64,000 nucleotides of DNA, from assembly GCA_041940385.1 (NCBI GenBank), contig JBGTSD010000001.1, forward strand, positions 1 through 64,000, read 5' to 3'. The DNA comes from JACVCK01 sp041940385 (GTDB taxonomy: Bacteria > Planctomycetota > Phycisphaerae > Phycisphaerales > UBA1924). Below the pieces are notes generated by a model. It did no database searches. It saw only the letters and a program-made list of their open reading frames with translations, and was not told the DNA's origin. Of the stretch, positions 34,441-42,920 are shown one piece after another (within the stretch, counting starts at the first letter, position 1; each line of letters begins with the position of its first letter). The translations under genes and the position numbers were made by a program.

Positions 34441-34758
34441 CTACGCCGCCGCTCGCGAGCAGAGGTCGTGGAGCTCGTCGAGGCGTTTGCGCACGAGCCG
34501 CAGGTCCGCGGACGCCCGGAGCGCCGACTCCAGCTCCGCCGCGCGGGCGCCGATCGGCGCGAAGCCGTACCCGCCGCTGGCGCCCTTGAGCTGGTGCGCC
34601 ATGCGCCGGACGCCGGCGAGGTCGCCGCTGGCGAACATCTCCTGCAGAGATCGCATGCGCTCCGGCAATTCCGCGACGAATAGCTCGATGAGCTCCGACA
34701 TCTCCGGATCGTCGCGAAATGCGCTCTGGATAACGCCCTGGTCGTTGCCCTGTTCCAT
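34441..34758 (-). CDS. Histidine phosphotransfer (Hpt) protein
   Basis: A 105-residue four-helix phosphotransfer protein. The phosphorylatable His is in RRMAHQLKGASGGYGF (about residues 53-68 of the chosen product). I chose ATG 34758, which has GGGAGA before it; the frame stays open to 34839. It sits immediately upstream of the receiver-GGDEF gene on the same strand, so it probably passes phosphate to that receiver. Confidence 0.88.
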   Translation of the reverse strand: MEQGNDQGVIQSAFRDDPEMSELIELFVAELPERMRSLQEMFASGDLAGVRRMAHQLKGASGGYGFAPIGARAAELESALRASADLRLVRKRLDELHDLCSRAAA

Positions 34759-34899
34759 TCGCTCTCCCGATGCGCTCGAGGCGAGCCGTTCGCCCGCTTC
34801 GGCAATGCATCGGCCGCAATGGCGGGCCGCTTGATCCATACGAAACGGGGGGCGCCCCCTTCGCCGGTGGCCCCCGCGAATCGGCCTCTACGGGCGCAA

Positions 34900-36537
34900 C
34901 TATCGGTCCTGCGCCGGCAGCGCGTCGGCGTAGAACGCCTCGAGGTCCTCCTCGAGCCGGATCAGCGAGGGCGCGTGCACGTACATCATGTGCCCCGCCG
35001 GGTAGTAGCGCGTCCGCACATTCCCCAGAAGATCGCCCGCCAGGCCCATGTGGCTGATCACGTAGTCCGACGCGAAGTGCGGCGTCGCGAGATCGAAGTA
35101 TCCCGACGCCAGGAACACCTGCAGGTGCGGCTGCTCGTGCATCGCCGCACGCAGGCGCTCCGCCACGTCGAGGTACCGATTCGTCCCGCCCGCGTCGTAC
35201 GACCACGGCCACACGTTGGTCAGGATCTCGTACGGCAGGTCCGACGCGAAGCCCAACTCCTCGCGCACGTACGCGTTCAGGGACGCGGTGTAGTTGCCGT
35301 AGATCGCGGCGTACGACGGATCGAAGCTGTAGCGCTCGCCCGCGTCGTCGCGGTCCATGCCGGTGAACCGCGAGTCCAGTCGCCCCACCGTCTGGCCGCG
35401 CTCGCGCAGCAACTCCTTGGTGAACCGGCCGATCTCGATCCGCAGGCGCGTCCGCCGGATGTAGTCGGGGCTCAGCCCCGTGTACGAGGCCAGCCGCTCG
35501 ACGATCCGCGACGCCGTCTCCTCCTTCAGGTTCGAGCCCTGCATCAGCGCCGCGGCGTACTCGCCGGACGCGAACGCCTCGACCTCGCGCACGAACGCGT
35601 CCAGCGGCTTGTCCTGGTGCTCCTGCGCCACGGCGCGGTGGTAGTGCGCCGTCGCGGCGTAGGTCGGCAGGAACAGGATGTACGGCAGGTCATTGCCCGT
35701 GTCGAAGCGGATCGTGCCGAACTGCATCGCCGACGAGATCAGGATCACCCCGTTGAGCGCCACGCCGTGACGGGTGTGCAGATGCTGGGAAAGACCCGCG
35801 GCGCGCGTCGTGCCGTAGGACTCGCCCGCGATGAACTTCGGGCTCCTCCACCGCTGCTCGTTCGTGAGATACCGCCGGATGAACTCGCCGACCGATTCGA
35901 TGTCCTTCTCCACGCCGTGGAAGTCCTTGGCGCTCGTGCCCTCCTCGGCGCGCGAGAAGCCTGTGGAGACGGGATCGATGAATACGAAGTCCGAGACGTC
36001 GAGCAGTGTGTGGTCGTTGGGGATCACGCCGTACGGCGGTGCGCCCGGGTTGCCCTTCTCGTCCGCGTAGGCGACGCGCTTGGGGCCGAAGACGCCCAGG
36101 TGCAGCCACACCGACGACGATCCCGGACCGCCGTTAAACGAGAACGTGATCGGGCGCGTCGATGCCTCGGGCGTGTTCACCGGACGCTCGCCCTTGGCGC
36201 CTGCCTCTTCCCAGGCGCGGAACTCCTTCTCGAACTCGGCGTGGGGTCGGAGCGTGCGCCGGTAGGCGATGTAGAAGACGTTCGCCGTCGGCTTCCGCTC
36301 GTGGTCCGTCAGCGTGATCACGCCGGCCGTCGACGTGTAGTGGATGGTCTCCCCGCCGACGTCCAGCGTGTGATGGGTGACGGAGGGCGCGTCGGGGTAG
36401 GCGACGAACCGGGCGTCTTCCTTCGCCGCGCCCTCGGATTTCTTTGGGGATTCATCGGGACGCGCGGCGCTGACCGACGCTGCGCCCGCGATCGCCACGC
36501 CCACAAACACAGCCCGAACAATCTGCTGGATTGTCAT
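34900..36537 (-). CDS. Secreted serine carboxypeptidase, peptidase family S10
   Basis: An exported carboxypeptidase, 545 residues. A signal peptide (about 1-25, ending SVSAA) precedes the mature protein. The S10 motifs are all there: the oxyanion loop FNGGPGSSSVW (134-144), the nucleophile Ser 240 in FIAGESYGTTRA, the Asp in ASGYFDLATP and the His in YPAGHMMYVH. DPVSTGFSRA also fits. ATG 36537 is chosen because the leader starts there. Such enzymes release C-terminal amino acids from peptides outside the cytoplasm. It is a single-gene unit. Confidence 0.9.
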   Translation of the reverse strand: MTIQQIVRAVFVGVAIAGAASVSAARPDESPKKSEGAAKEDARFVAYPDAPSVTHHTLDVGGETIHYTSTAGVITLTDHERKPTANVFYIAYRRTLRPHAEFEKEFRAWEEAGAKGERPVNTPEASTRPITFSFNGGPGSSSVWLHLGVFGPKRVAYADEKGNPGAPPYGVIPNDHTLLDVSDFVFIDPVSTGFSRAEEGTSAKDFHGVEKDIESVGEFIRRYLTNEQRWRSPKFIAGESYGTTRAAGLSQHLHTRHGVALNGVILISSAMQFGTIRFDTGNDLPYILFLPTYAATAHYHRAVAQEHQDKPLDAFVREVEAFASGEYAAALMQGSNLKEETASRIVERLASYTGLSPDYIRRTRLRIEIGRFTKELLRERGQTVGRLDSRFTGMDRDDAGERYSFDPSYAAIYGNYTASLNAYVREELGFASDLPYEILTNVWPWSYDAGGTNRYLDVAERLRAAMHEQPHLQVFLASGYFDLATPHFASDYVISHMGLAGDLLGNVRTRYYPAGHMMYVHAPSLIRLEEDLEAFYADALPAQDR

Positions 36538-36580
36538 CGCGGCAGAGTAGCAGCAGGCCAGTAGAAAGGATGGAGCTCTA

Positions 36581-36856
36581 TCAGCGATCGCGACGATCGC
36601 CGCGCAGCTTCTGCCGCTCCGACCGTTGCTCGGCGTGCATGACATCCGACACACGGTGGCCGATCAATCGGACAAAGGTGTACAGAAACAACACGGCCGC
36701 GGCCAGGAAGGCGACGTCGTCCACCATCCCGAGTTTGCGCCCGGCAGGCCCGAAGACGACGAACGCCAGGACGATCGAAGTGATTGCCGCGGCGAGGGTG
36801 ACCTTCACCAGCATGGTGCGCTCTAACTCATGGTCCGGAAGCACTTTGGGGTCCAT
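36581..36856 (-). CDS. Small two-helix membrane protein, unknown
   Basis: A 91-residue product with a short polar start (MDPKVLPDHELERT), two hydrophobic helices (about 15-35 and 45-65, FLAAAVLFLYTFVRLIGHR) and a basic tail. No family is certain; the VDDVAFLAAAVLFLY stretch is vaguely like YkvA/DUF1232 proteins. The ATG at 36856 is 16 bases after an AAGGAGGAG, a poor spacing; no other in-frame start fits better. The 11-bp repeat array at 36892-36940 lies just upstream. Confidence 0.55.
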   Translation of the reverse strand: MDPKVLPDHELERTMLVKVTLAAAITSIVLAFVVFGPAGRKLGMVDDVAFLAAAVLFLYTFVRLIGHRVSDVMHAEQRSERQKLRGDRRDR

Positions 36857-36891
36857 TTGCTCGCCGCCGACATCTCCTCCTTGACTACTTC

Positions 36892-36940
36892 GCCCGAGCG
36901 GCTGAATGTGAGATGAGTTCGGCGTGAAATCGGCCTCACC
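36892..36940 (-). promoter_or_regulatory. Phased 11-bp direct-repeat array (array E)
   Basis: Four consecutive 11-mers on the minus strand: GGTGAGGCCGA, TTTCACGCCGA, ACTCATCTCAC and ATTCAGCCGCT, followed by 5 bases (CGGGC) and GAAGTA in the -10 position. The core TTCA/TCA recurs exactly every 11 bp. It lies between the small membrane gene (minus) and the ethylene-receptor-like gene (plus) and could serve either. The GAAGTA hexamer is a poor -10. Confidence 0.55.
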
Positions 36941-37060
36941 TTTCCCCCTCCCACTCGCCTTCGCCTTGCCGGAGCGCAGAGAGTTCGGCCCCCCAGCCCG
37001 GCCGATCGCGGCGCCGTGCCCGCGAACGAAGTGAGAGCCCCCTCGGCGAAAGTCCCAAGC

Positions 37061-37906
37061 ATGAGCGGTCTGCTCGAGTTCTTCACACACCTCTTCGACA
37101 CCTCGGACTTTCCCGCGCGGTGGTCCTGCGGCCGCTGGAGCTCCGCCCACGGCTGGCTTCACATCGCCTCGGACTCGCTCATCTTCGGCGCGTACATGGC
37201 GATCCCCGCCTCGCTGGCCGTGGTCGCGACCCGTCGGCGCGATCTGCCGCTGCGTCCGATCTTCTGGCTGTTCGTCGCGTTCATCATGTCGTGCGGCCTC
37301 ACGCACCTCGTCGAGGCGATTCTCTTCTACCAGCCGGTGTACCGATTCTCCGGCGTGATGAAGGCCGCGACGGCCCTGGTGTCGTGGGCGACCGTCCTCG
37401 CGCTGGTGCGCGTGCTGCCGACCGCGCTCACGCTCCCCGGCATTCAGGCCACCAACGAGATGCTTCGCGCCGAGATCGCTCGTCGGACCATCGTCGAGAC
37501 CGAACTGGAGAAGGCGCGCCAGGACCTCGAGCAGCGGACGAGTCAGCTCGTGCTGCGCGAACATCGCATGCGCTCGGCGCTGGAGGCGGCGCACGTCGGC
37601 GCGATCCGCTGGGAGGTGGATACGGGACGCATCATCTGGGAGCTTGGCCTTCGCGAACGCCTGCACCGCCTTGAATTCGGCTCGACCGAGCTGCACGAGT
37701 GGTCGTCCCTGCTCGGCGATGTCGGCGCTGCCGACCTCCGCGCCCTGGCCCTCGGCGCCGAGCGCAGCGACGGATCCATCGACTTTGCCGGCGAGATGCG
37801 CGACGGAGGACGGACGGTCCACGTCCGCATGGCCGCCCGGCTGGACCCCAAGGTCACCGGACAACCCCGCACCATGACGGGGATGCTCCGGTTCCTTACG
37901 GGCTGA
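37061..37906 (+). CDS. Ethylene-receptor-type membrane sensor without kinase domain
   Basis: A 281-residue protein whose first 125 residues match the ethylene-binding domain of plant ETR1: three membrane helices with LHIASDSLIFGAYMAIP (Asp 38, like ETR1 Asp 25), and FIMSCGLTHLVEAI with Cys 78 and His 82 in the C-x3-H spacing of the copper ligands. A coiled-coil (about 128-165) and a PAS-like segment (about 170-280, ALEAAHVGAIRWEVDTG) follow, then it stops. No histidine kinase, GGDEF or other output is encoded. It may signal by pairing with another kinase. ATG 37061 is chosen because homology starts there. Confidence 0.8.
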   Translation: MSGLLEFFTHLFDTSDFPARWSCGRWSSAHGWLHIASDSLIFGAYMAIPASLAVVATRRRDLPLRPIFWLFVAFIMSCGLTHLVEAILFYQPVYRFSGVMKAATALVSWATVLALVRVLPTALTLPGIQATNEMLRAEIARRTIVETELEKARQDLEQRTSQLVLREHRMRSALEAAHVGAIRWEVDTGRIIWELGLRERLHRLEFGSTELHEWSSLLGDVGAADLRALALGAERSDGSIDFAGEMRDGGRTVHVRMAARLDPKVTGQPRTMTGMLRFLTG

Positions 37907-37920
37907 TTGATCGAACGAGA

Positions 37921-38613
37921 TCATTTCCAGGCAGCGCTGCCGTTGCCGCGCGCTCCCTCCTTCCACGAGGGGTCTCGATCGGGCGTGTCGCGGGTCACCA
38001 CGCGCATCACGCTCGACGCGAGCGTCGCCAGGCTGGCGGCGCGACCGACGGTGCGAATGATGCGGGAAGGACCGAGCAGACTCGCCACCGCGAACGCCGC
38101 GGCGATCGCGGCCTCCGGATGACGCATCGCGAAGCGCATGGCGTCGTCGGCCAGGCCGTGGATGCCGCTCCGTTCGCGCTGACGCCGCGAGCTGCGTCCA
38201 TGCAGGGCCTGATGAAGCTCCTTGCGTGACGAGCGGGCCTGCTCGCGTGCTTCCTCCAGCGATCCGTCGTTGTCCGGAATCAGATTCGGATCGGCCGCGG
38301 GCGAGATCGGCTTGCGATCGACCGGGCGCATGGCGCGCCGGATCGAACCGACCGCGATCCACCCGGTCAGCATCGCGGCCACGAGGGCGCCGCCGCCGAC
38401 GGCCAGGATCGCGCCGGGCCATCCCCAGTGCGGCGCCAGCGCGATCACGCCGGCGATCGCCAGTCCGATGATCGCCGCTCCCCCGACGACCGCAACGACG
38501 ACGAGCGCGGCGAGCGCCACGCCGAGTCGCGCGAGGCGAGCAATGGCCAGGCGAAGCTCCGCCTCGATGAAGTCGGCCCCGCCGCCGAGCACCTTGGTGA
38601 TCATTCCGAGCAT
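37921..38613 (-). CDS. Holin-superfamily-like membrane protein
   Basis: A 230-residue membrane protein. Two helices (about 27-57 and 65-90) follow an N-terminal amphipathic helix (FIEAELRLAIARLARLG), a pattern found in the Phage_holin_3_6 / DUF1469-type envelope proteins. The C-terminal half is polar and has another weak hydrophobic segment (AAIAAAFAVASLLG). The DUF883 gene lies upstream on the same strand, a pairing also seen in proteobacterial stress loci. Nothing else here looks phage-derived. An alternative start is ATG 38604. Confidence 0.6.
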   Translation of the reverse strand: MLGMITKVLGGGADFIEAELRLAIARLARLGVALAALVVVAVVGGAAIIGLAIAGVIALAPHWGWPGAILAVGGGALVAAMLTGWIAVGSIRRAMRPVDRKPISPAADPNLIPDNDGSLEEAREQARSSRKELHQALHGRSSRRQRERSGIHGLADDAMRFAMRHPEAAIAAAFAVASLLGPSRIIRTVGRAASLATLASSVMRVVTRDTPDRDPSWKEGARGNGSAAWK

Positions 38614-38707
38614 TGTGCGTCGTCCGTCCCCGGATGATTCGTCTGGCTTGGCAGGCCGCCCGGGGCACGCCGGCCCCGGGCGGGCAACGATGTCCGCGCT
38701 CGGCCGC

Positions 38708-39010
38708 TCAGTGGCGGCGCGAGAGAACCTTCGCGATGACGGCGCCGACGCCCAGCGCGATGAGCACCGAGGTCAGCGGGCGCTCGGCGATGACGCGCTC
38801 GGTCGCGCTGCAGGCGTTCCGCGCGCTCGTCGAGATGCGCTTCGCCGCATCACGAGCCAGCTCCGTGCCAGCGTCGGCGATGTCGCTGACGGCGCCGCTG
38901 ACTTCCGTGCGGACCGCACGGAGATCCTTGCGGACGTCGTCCATCGTGGCGTGATCGCCCTGACCGGGTCGCTTCATGGGAGTGTTCACATTCGTGGTCG
39001 TAGCCGTCAT
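38708..39010 (-). CDS. DUF883 (YqjD/ElaB-like) membrane-anchored protein
   Basis: A 100-residue protein with a polar helical body (DVRKDLRAVRTEVSGAVSDI) and a C-terminal membrane anchor ending ERPLTSVLIALGVGAVIAK-VLSRRH, the hallmark of the YqjD/ElaB/DUF883 family. In Escherichia coli these are stationary-phase inner-membrane proteins that bind ribosomes. AGAGGAG precedes ATG 39010. Upstream is repeat array A and a -10-like GATACT, so it is a probable target of the OmpR-type regulator. Confidence 0.82.
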   Translation of the reverse strand: MTATTTNVNTPMKRPGQGDHATMDDVRKDLRAVRTEVSGAVSDIADAGTELARDAAKRISTSARNACSATERVIAERPLTSVLIALGVGAVIAKVLSRRH

Positions 39011-39108
39011 GGGTTGTGCTCCTCTGTTCTATGAGTGGTGTTGGGATCTGACGAAAGTGCGTCGGCGCGGCGACGCGCACGACGCGCGACGACAACAAAG
39101 GGAGTATC

Positions 39109-39168
39109 GCCGGACGTTGTGAACCCGCGCTGAATCCGCGATGAATTCGCCGTCATCCCCGCCTGAAC
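39109..39168 (-). promoter_or_regulatory. Phased 11-bp direct-repeat array with -10 (array A) upstream of the DUF883 gene
   Basis: On the minus strand the units are GTTCAGGCGGG, GATGACGGCGA, ATTCATCGCGG, ATTCAGCGCGG and GTTCACAACGT, in perfect 11-bp phase, then 5 bases (CCGGC) and the -10-like GATACT at 39103-39108. The array overlaps the stop codon and last codons of the histidine kinase gene. This layout matches PhoB/OmpR-type activator sites that replace a -35 element. Confidence 0.65.
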
Positions 39169-40655
39169 GGGACGCCGTTCGACGCCGGAAGCGTGACCGT
39201 GAACTCGCAGCCCCCCTCTTCACGGTTGCGCACGGCGATGCGTCCGCCGTGCAGCTCGGCGACGCCCTGCGCGATCTCGAGGCCGAGACCGTGCCCGCGC
39301 CCGCGCCGCTCTTCCGACGGCGCCTGCGCGAAGCGATCGAAGATGCGCGCCAGCATGTCCTCCGGGATGCCCGACCCGGAGTCCACCACCCGCAGGCGAA
39401 CCATGCCGTCGTCGTGGTTGGCGGCGACGCGCACCTCGGAGCCGGACGTGCTGAAGCGCACCGCGTTCCGGATCAGGTTGTCGAGCATCGTCCGCAGCAG
39501 CTCGGGATCGCCCCGGATCTCGAGGTCCACGTCGGCCTCGCTCTCGAGGAGCTGCGCCTTCACGGCCACCGCGTGCTGACGCGCCATCGGGCGGCAGTGC
39601 GCGATCGACTCGAGGATCAGCTCGTTCACCATGCAGCGTCGATCGATCGTCTGCGCCCGCCCTTCGCGCACGCGCGTGAGCGTCAGAAAGCTGTCCACCA
39701 GCCGGCCGAGGCGGCGCATCTCTTCGCGCACGCTTCCTACGAACGAACGCACGTCGGGATCCGCCTGGTCCAGCGGGATCGTCTGCGCTTCCGCCAGCAC
39801 GACCGCGATCGGCGTCTTCAGTTCGTGCGAGACGTTCGACATGAAGCGCTCCTGCGTCCGCAGCGCCTGGGCGATGCGCTCGCGCGCCCGCTCGAGATCG
39901 CGCTCGAGGCGCATGATCTCCACGTCGCCGTCGGACACCTCCAGTCGCTCGCCGATCGACTCGGGCGACAGCCGCTGCGCGATCGAGCGGAGCTCGTGGA
40001 GCGGCGAGGTCGCGATGCCCGCGATCGCCCAGCCCGCCGCCGCGGCGGCGATGAGCCCGATCGGCGCCGTGATCGCCAGCGAGTGCGTCACGCGGGCCGT
40101 CATCTCCTGCGCGTACCGGTCGCCCGTCGCCGCGAGCAGCACGTAGCGCCGCCCGTCCCCGCCCGCGAACGACTGCATCACCGCGCGCGCCAGGCCGTCG
40201 CGCCCCGCCGGGACGTTCGTGCCCTCCAGGCGCCTCCGGCGGAGCTGCGGCGTCAGATGGTCCAGCGTGGCGTCCAGGTCCTGCTTCGACAGCGACGGCG
40301 GCGCCGGCAGGCTCGTCGCCACCACCGCGCCGGAGTCGTCGTAGATCACGAGGCCGAACCGCTCGAACATGAAGAAGCTGCGCTGCTCGTTCGCCAGCTC
40401 GATCAGCCGCTCGTTGGAAGGCGGGACCGGGCCCGATGCGATCGCCGTCATGATCGAGCGGCTGCGCGCCACCAGGTTCTCCGAAAAGAACCGGCTGATG
40501 GACGCCCGCTCGTACAGAAAGACGATCGTGCCCAGCGTGAGCTGGATGACGGTGAAGATCGCCAGCATCCACAGCGTCAGCCGCAGTCGCAGCGACATGC
40601 GCGGGGTGCGTCGGCGCCCTTCCGAGGAACCGGACTGATCGGCTTCGCCGGCCAT
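39153..40655 (-). CDS. Sensor histidine kinase (EnvZ/CusS class)
   Basis: A 500-residue inner-membrane kinase. Two membrane helices (about 22-45 and 175-200) flank a periplasmic domain of about 130 residues. A HAMP-like linker follows, then HisKA with the phosphoacceptor in SNVSHELKTPIAV, and HATPase_c with the N-box LIRNAVRF, the G1 DSGSGIPED and G2 GHGLGLEIA. ATG 40655 overlaps nothing but lies 8 bases past the end of the regulator gene; an upstream ATG at 40694 is also possible. The phosphorylation partner is the OmpR-family regulator just upstream. The signal is unknown. Confidence 0.88.
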   Translation of the reverse strand: MAGEADQSGSSEGRRRTPRMSLRLRLTLWMLAIFTVIQLTLGTIVFLYERASISRFFSENLVARSRSIMTAIASGPVPPSNERLIELANEQRSFFMFERFGLVIYDDSGAVVATSLPAPPSLSKQDLDATLDHLTPQLRRRRLEGTNVPAGRDGLARAVMQSFAGGDGRRYVLLAATGDRYAQEMTARVTHSLAITAPIGLIAAAAAGWAIAGIATSPLHELRSIAQRLSPESIGERLEVSDGDVEIMRLERDLERARERIAQALRTQERFMSNVSHELKTPIAVVLAEAQTIPLDQADPDVRSFVGSVREEMRRLGRLVDSFLTLTRVREGRAQTIDRRCMVNELILESIAHCRPMARQHAVAVKAQLLESEADVDLEIRGDPELLRTMLDNLIRNAVRFSTSGSEVRVAANHDDGMVRLRVVDSGSGIPEDMLARIFDRFAQAPSEERRGRGHGLGLEIAQGVAELHGGRIAVRNREEGGCEFTVTLPASNGVPFRRG

Positions 40656-40662
40656 GGCGGCG

Positions 40663-41337
40663 TCAGTCGAGCACGCCGAACCGGTATCCAGCATTCTTCA
40701 CGGTGTGGATGAGCTGGCGGTCGGCCTCGCGGTCAATCTTCTTGCGCAGCGCGGAGATGTACACGTCGATGACGTTGCTCGACGGCTCGAGCGACATGTC
40801 CCAGACCTTTTCCGAGATCTGCGTGCGCGAGAGCACGCGATTCGGATTGCGCATCAGGTACTCCAGCAGCGCGAACTCGCGGTTCGACAGCTCCCACTCC
40901 GACTCGCCGCGCTTCGCGCGACGCGAATAGAGGTCGAGCTCGAGGTCGTCGCAGCGCAGCGTGCGACCCTCGGTCGCTTCGCCCCGGCGCAGGATCGCCC
41001 GGATGCGCGCCAGCAGCTCGTCGAACTCGAACGGCTTGGTGATGTAGTCGTCCGCCCCGGCGTCGAGGCCCTCGATCTTGTCCTCCGTCGTTGAGAGCGC
41101 CGTCAGCATGATGATCGGCGTGTCGACGCACCGGCGGCGCAGGTTGCGGCAGACTTCCACGCCGTCGCGGTCGGGGAGCATCAGGTCCAGCAGCACGACG
41201 TCGTACTGCTCGGCGGACGCCAGATCCTCGCCGTCGAATCCCGTGTGCGAAATGTCGACGGCGAAGCCGTTGGCCTGCAACCCCTTCTGGATGGCGGTCG
41301 CCATCTTGGGATTGTCTTCGATGATCAAGACTCTCAC
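40663..41337 (-). CDS. OmpR/PhoB-family response regulator
   Basis: A 224-residue transcription regulator. The receiver (1-115) has IIEDN, the phosphorylated Asp in VVLLDLMLPDRDG and the Lys in DDYITKPFEF. The C-terminal winged helix (about 125-222) has LSNREFALLEYLMRNPNRVLSR and VIDVYISALRKKID, then HTVKNAGYRFG. This resembles the CusR/CopR branch, so metal or envelope stress is a possible cue. GTG 41337 follows GTGGAGGA. It lies just before its kinase gene. Array B and a TACACT -10 lie 75-150 bases upstream, consistent with autoregulation. Confidence 0.92.
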   Translation of the reverse strand: MRVLIIEDNPKMATAIQKGLQANGFAVDISHTGFDGEDLASAEQYDVVLLDLMLPDRDGVEVCRNLRRRCVDTPIIMLTALSTTEDKIEGLDAGADDYITKPFEFDELLARIRAILRRGEATEGRTLRCDDLELDLYSRRAKRGESEWELSNREFALLEYLMRNPNRVLSRTQISEKVWDMSLEPSSNVIDVYISALRKKIDREADRQLIHTVKNAGYRFGVLD

Positions 41338-41411
41338 GAATGGTCCTCCACTCGGAATCGACGCTCGCGTCCCGCGCGGACGCGAACCACCTTCGGGCGT
41401 CGATCACACAA

Positions 41412-41488
41412 AGTGTACGGGGACCGTCCGAAGCGGGCATGAACAGAGAATGAACCCGCTTTCACGGGATGCTCACCGGGGGCTCAGA
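41412..41488 (-). promoter_or_regulatory. Phased 11-bp direct-repeat array with -10 (array B) upstream of the regulator-kinase operon
   Basis: Minus-strand units: TCTGAGCCCCC, GGTGAGCATCC, CGTGAAAGCGG, GTTCATTCTCT, GTTCATGCCCG and a degenerate CTTCGGACGGT, each 11 bp, then 5 bases (CCCCG) and TACACT at 41412-41417. The same 5-base gap is seen in arrays A and D. The array is also 110 bases upstream of the divergent PRC-barrel gene and might regulate both. Confidence 0.65.
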
Positions 41489-41598
41489 GCGACGGACGAA
41501 GCTTTCCAAGCGAGCGGGCGCAGGGGCGACCCGCCGCGGGAGATTCGCTCGCCCCCCACCGTATGCAACCTGAAGCTTCGAACGAAAGGAAATCTCAA

Positions 41599-42870
41599 AT
41601 GCGCACGCATCATCGACTGTTCACCACCGGAGCCGCTCTTATTTGCGCCGCCGGCCTCGCGACCACCGCGGTCGCCCAGACTGGCACGCTGCCGACGCGG
41701 GACAACGAGACCCGTCACTCGGCCAACGCTCCGTACGCGACCTATCACCTCGCCCGATGCTCCGAGATCAAGGGCGTCGGCGTGCATGGCCCGAACAACG
41801 ACGAGATCGGCTCTGTCTCCGATCTGGTCGTCGCCCGGTCGAGCGGCCACATCATGTACGCCGTCGTCAAGACCGGCGACATCCTCGGCCTCGGCGGCAA
41901 GACCGTCGCTATCCCCTTCAGCTCGTTCGCCTGGAACGAGGCCGACGACCACTTCACCCTCAACATGACCAAGGAGCAGCTCCAGGCGCAGCCGGAGTTC
42001 ACGCCGGAATACTGGACCAACCTCCACAAGCCCGATAGCGCCCTGCGTCGCTGGCTGACCAAGGACATCGACGAGCGCTACCGCAACGATCGCGACAACA
42101 CGCCGATCCGCGTCGCCGACGCCAAGGACGTCCGCGGCAAGGTCGTCTCCGTCGAGCGCGTCGCCTACGGCCCGCACGGCGAGGACGTGATCGTCGTCGT
42201 CCGCACCCAGGACGGCGCCCAGGAGCGCGTCCTGCTCGGCCCGACCTGGTACGTGATGGGCAGCCCCGCGGCGCCGATGCGCGACGACGACGTCGTCGTC
42301 ACCGTCGTCCGCCACGACGGCCCCGCCACCTGGGTCGCCACCCGCGCGGAGATCGACGGCCAGAAGATCCAGCTCCGCGGCGATCGCGGCGAGCCCTCCT
42401 GGACGGGCGATTCCCCCGCCACCAAGGCCATGCGCGATCAGGGCCCCGGCGCCCGTCTCGCGCTCGTGAGCGACATCAAGGGCGCCGACGTTCGGTGCCG
42501 CGGCGAGTCCTGCGGTGAGGTCGATGATGTGCTGATCGACACCGTGTCCGGACGCGCCCTCCTGCTGTCCATCGATCCCGACGAGAACTTCCTCGGCATC
42601 GCGGACACCAAGCGCCTGGTGCCGTGGTCGATCGCCACGCTCGGCTTCGACGGCACCGTCAACGTCGACGCCGACAAGACGATGGTGACCAACTCGGTCG
42701 AGACGCCCGACGACCTCGACGGCTATCGCACCGGCGCGGCCCTCCGCCCGGTCTACGACCCCTTCCAGGTCTCCGTGCCGCGCGCCGGCTTCGAGCGCAA
42801 CGACTACGACCGCGGCGAGATGCCCAAGAACAACTCCACGAACAACCGCGATCCCGACCGGCGCCGGTGA
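41599..42870 (+). CDS. Exported PRC-barrel domain protein
   Basis: A 423-residue exported protein. The signal peptide (about 1-27, ending TTAVAQ) starts at ATG 41599, which has AAAGGA ahead of it. Two PRC-barrel-type repeats are visible: LARCSEIKGVGVHGPNNDEIGSVSDLVV (about 52-120) and LVSDIKGADVRCRGESCGEVDDVLID (about 290-350), each followed by a WxxAT or IPFSSF-type strand. A middle stretch has long D-rich strands. PRC-barrel proteins of this kind are often found with CsbD, DUF883 and other stress genes. The biochemical role is unknown. Confidence 0.8.
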   Translation: MRTHHRLFTTGAALICAAGLATTAVAQTGTLPTRDNETRHSANAPYATYHLARCSEIKGVGVHGPNNDEIGSVSDLVVARSSGHIMYAVVKTGDILGLGGKTVAIPFSSFAWNEADDHFTLNMTKEQLQAQPEFTPEYWTNLHKPDSALRRWLTKDIDERYRNDRDNTPIRVADAKDVRGKVVSVERVAYGPHGEDVIVVVRTQDGAQERVLLGPTWYVMGSPAAPMRDDDVVVTVVRHDGPATWVATRAEIDGQKIQLRGDRGEPSWTGDSPATKAMRDQGPGARLALVSDIKGADVRCRGESCGEVDDVLIDTVSGRALLLSIDPDENFLGIADTKRLVPWSIATLGFDGTVNVDADKTMVTNSVETPDDLDGYRTGAALRPVYDPFQVSVPRAGFERNDYDRGEMPKNNSTNNRDPDRRR

Positions 42871-42920
42871 CGACGGCGCCCGCCGGACGGGGCCGCTCTA
42901 CCGAGCCTCTGTCCTCTGCC

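Noticed and set aside
36823..36871. A 16-codon minus-strand ORF beginning ATG just after AAGGAGGAG before the 91-residue membrane gene
   Set aside because: Shine-Dalgarno to ATG spacing is only about 1-2 bases and the peptide (MSAASKWTPKCF...) has no sign of selection; noted as a possible upstream ORF but not listed as a gene.
37921..38613. Prophage remnant suggested by a holin-like protein
   Set aside because: No other phage gene, integrase or attachment site nearby; this protein type is common in non-phage stress loci.
36857..38668. Upstream part of a 695-codon minus-strand frame ending at 36581
   Set aside because: It runs antisense to the ethylene-receptor-like gene and in the wrong frame across the holin-like gene. 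Only its last 91 codons look like a real protein.
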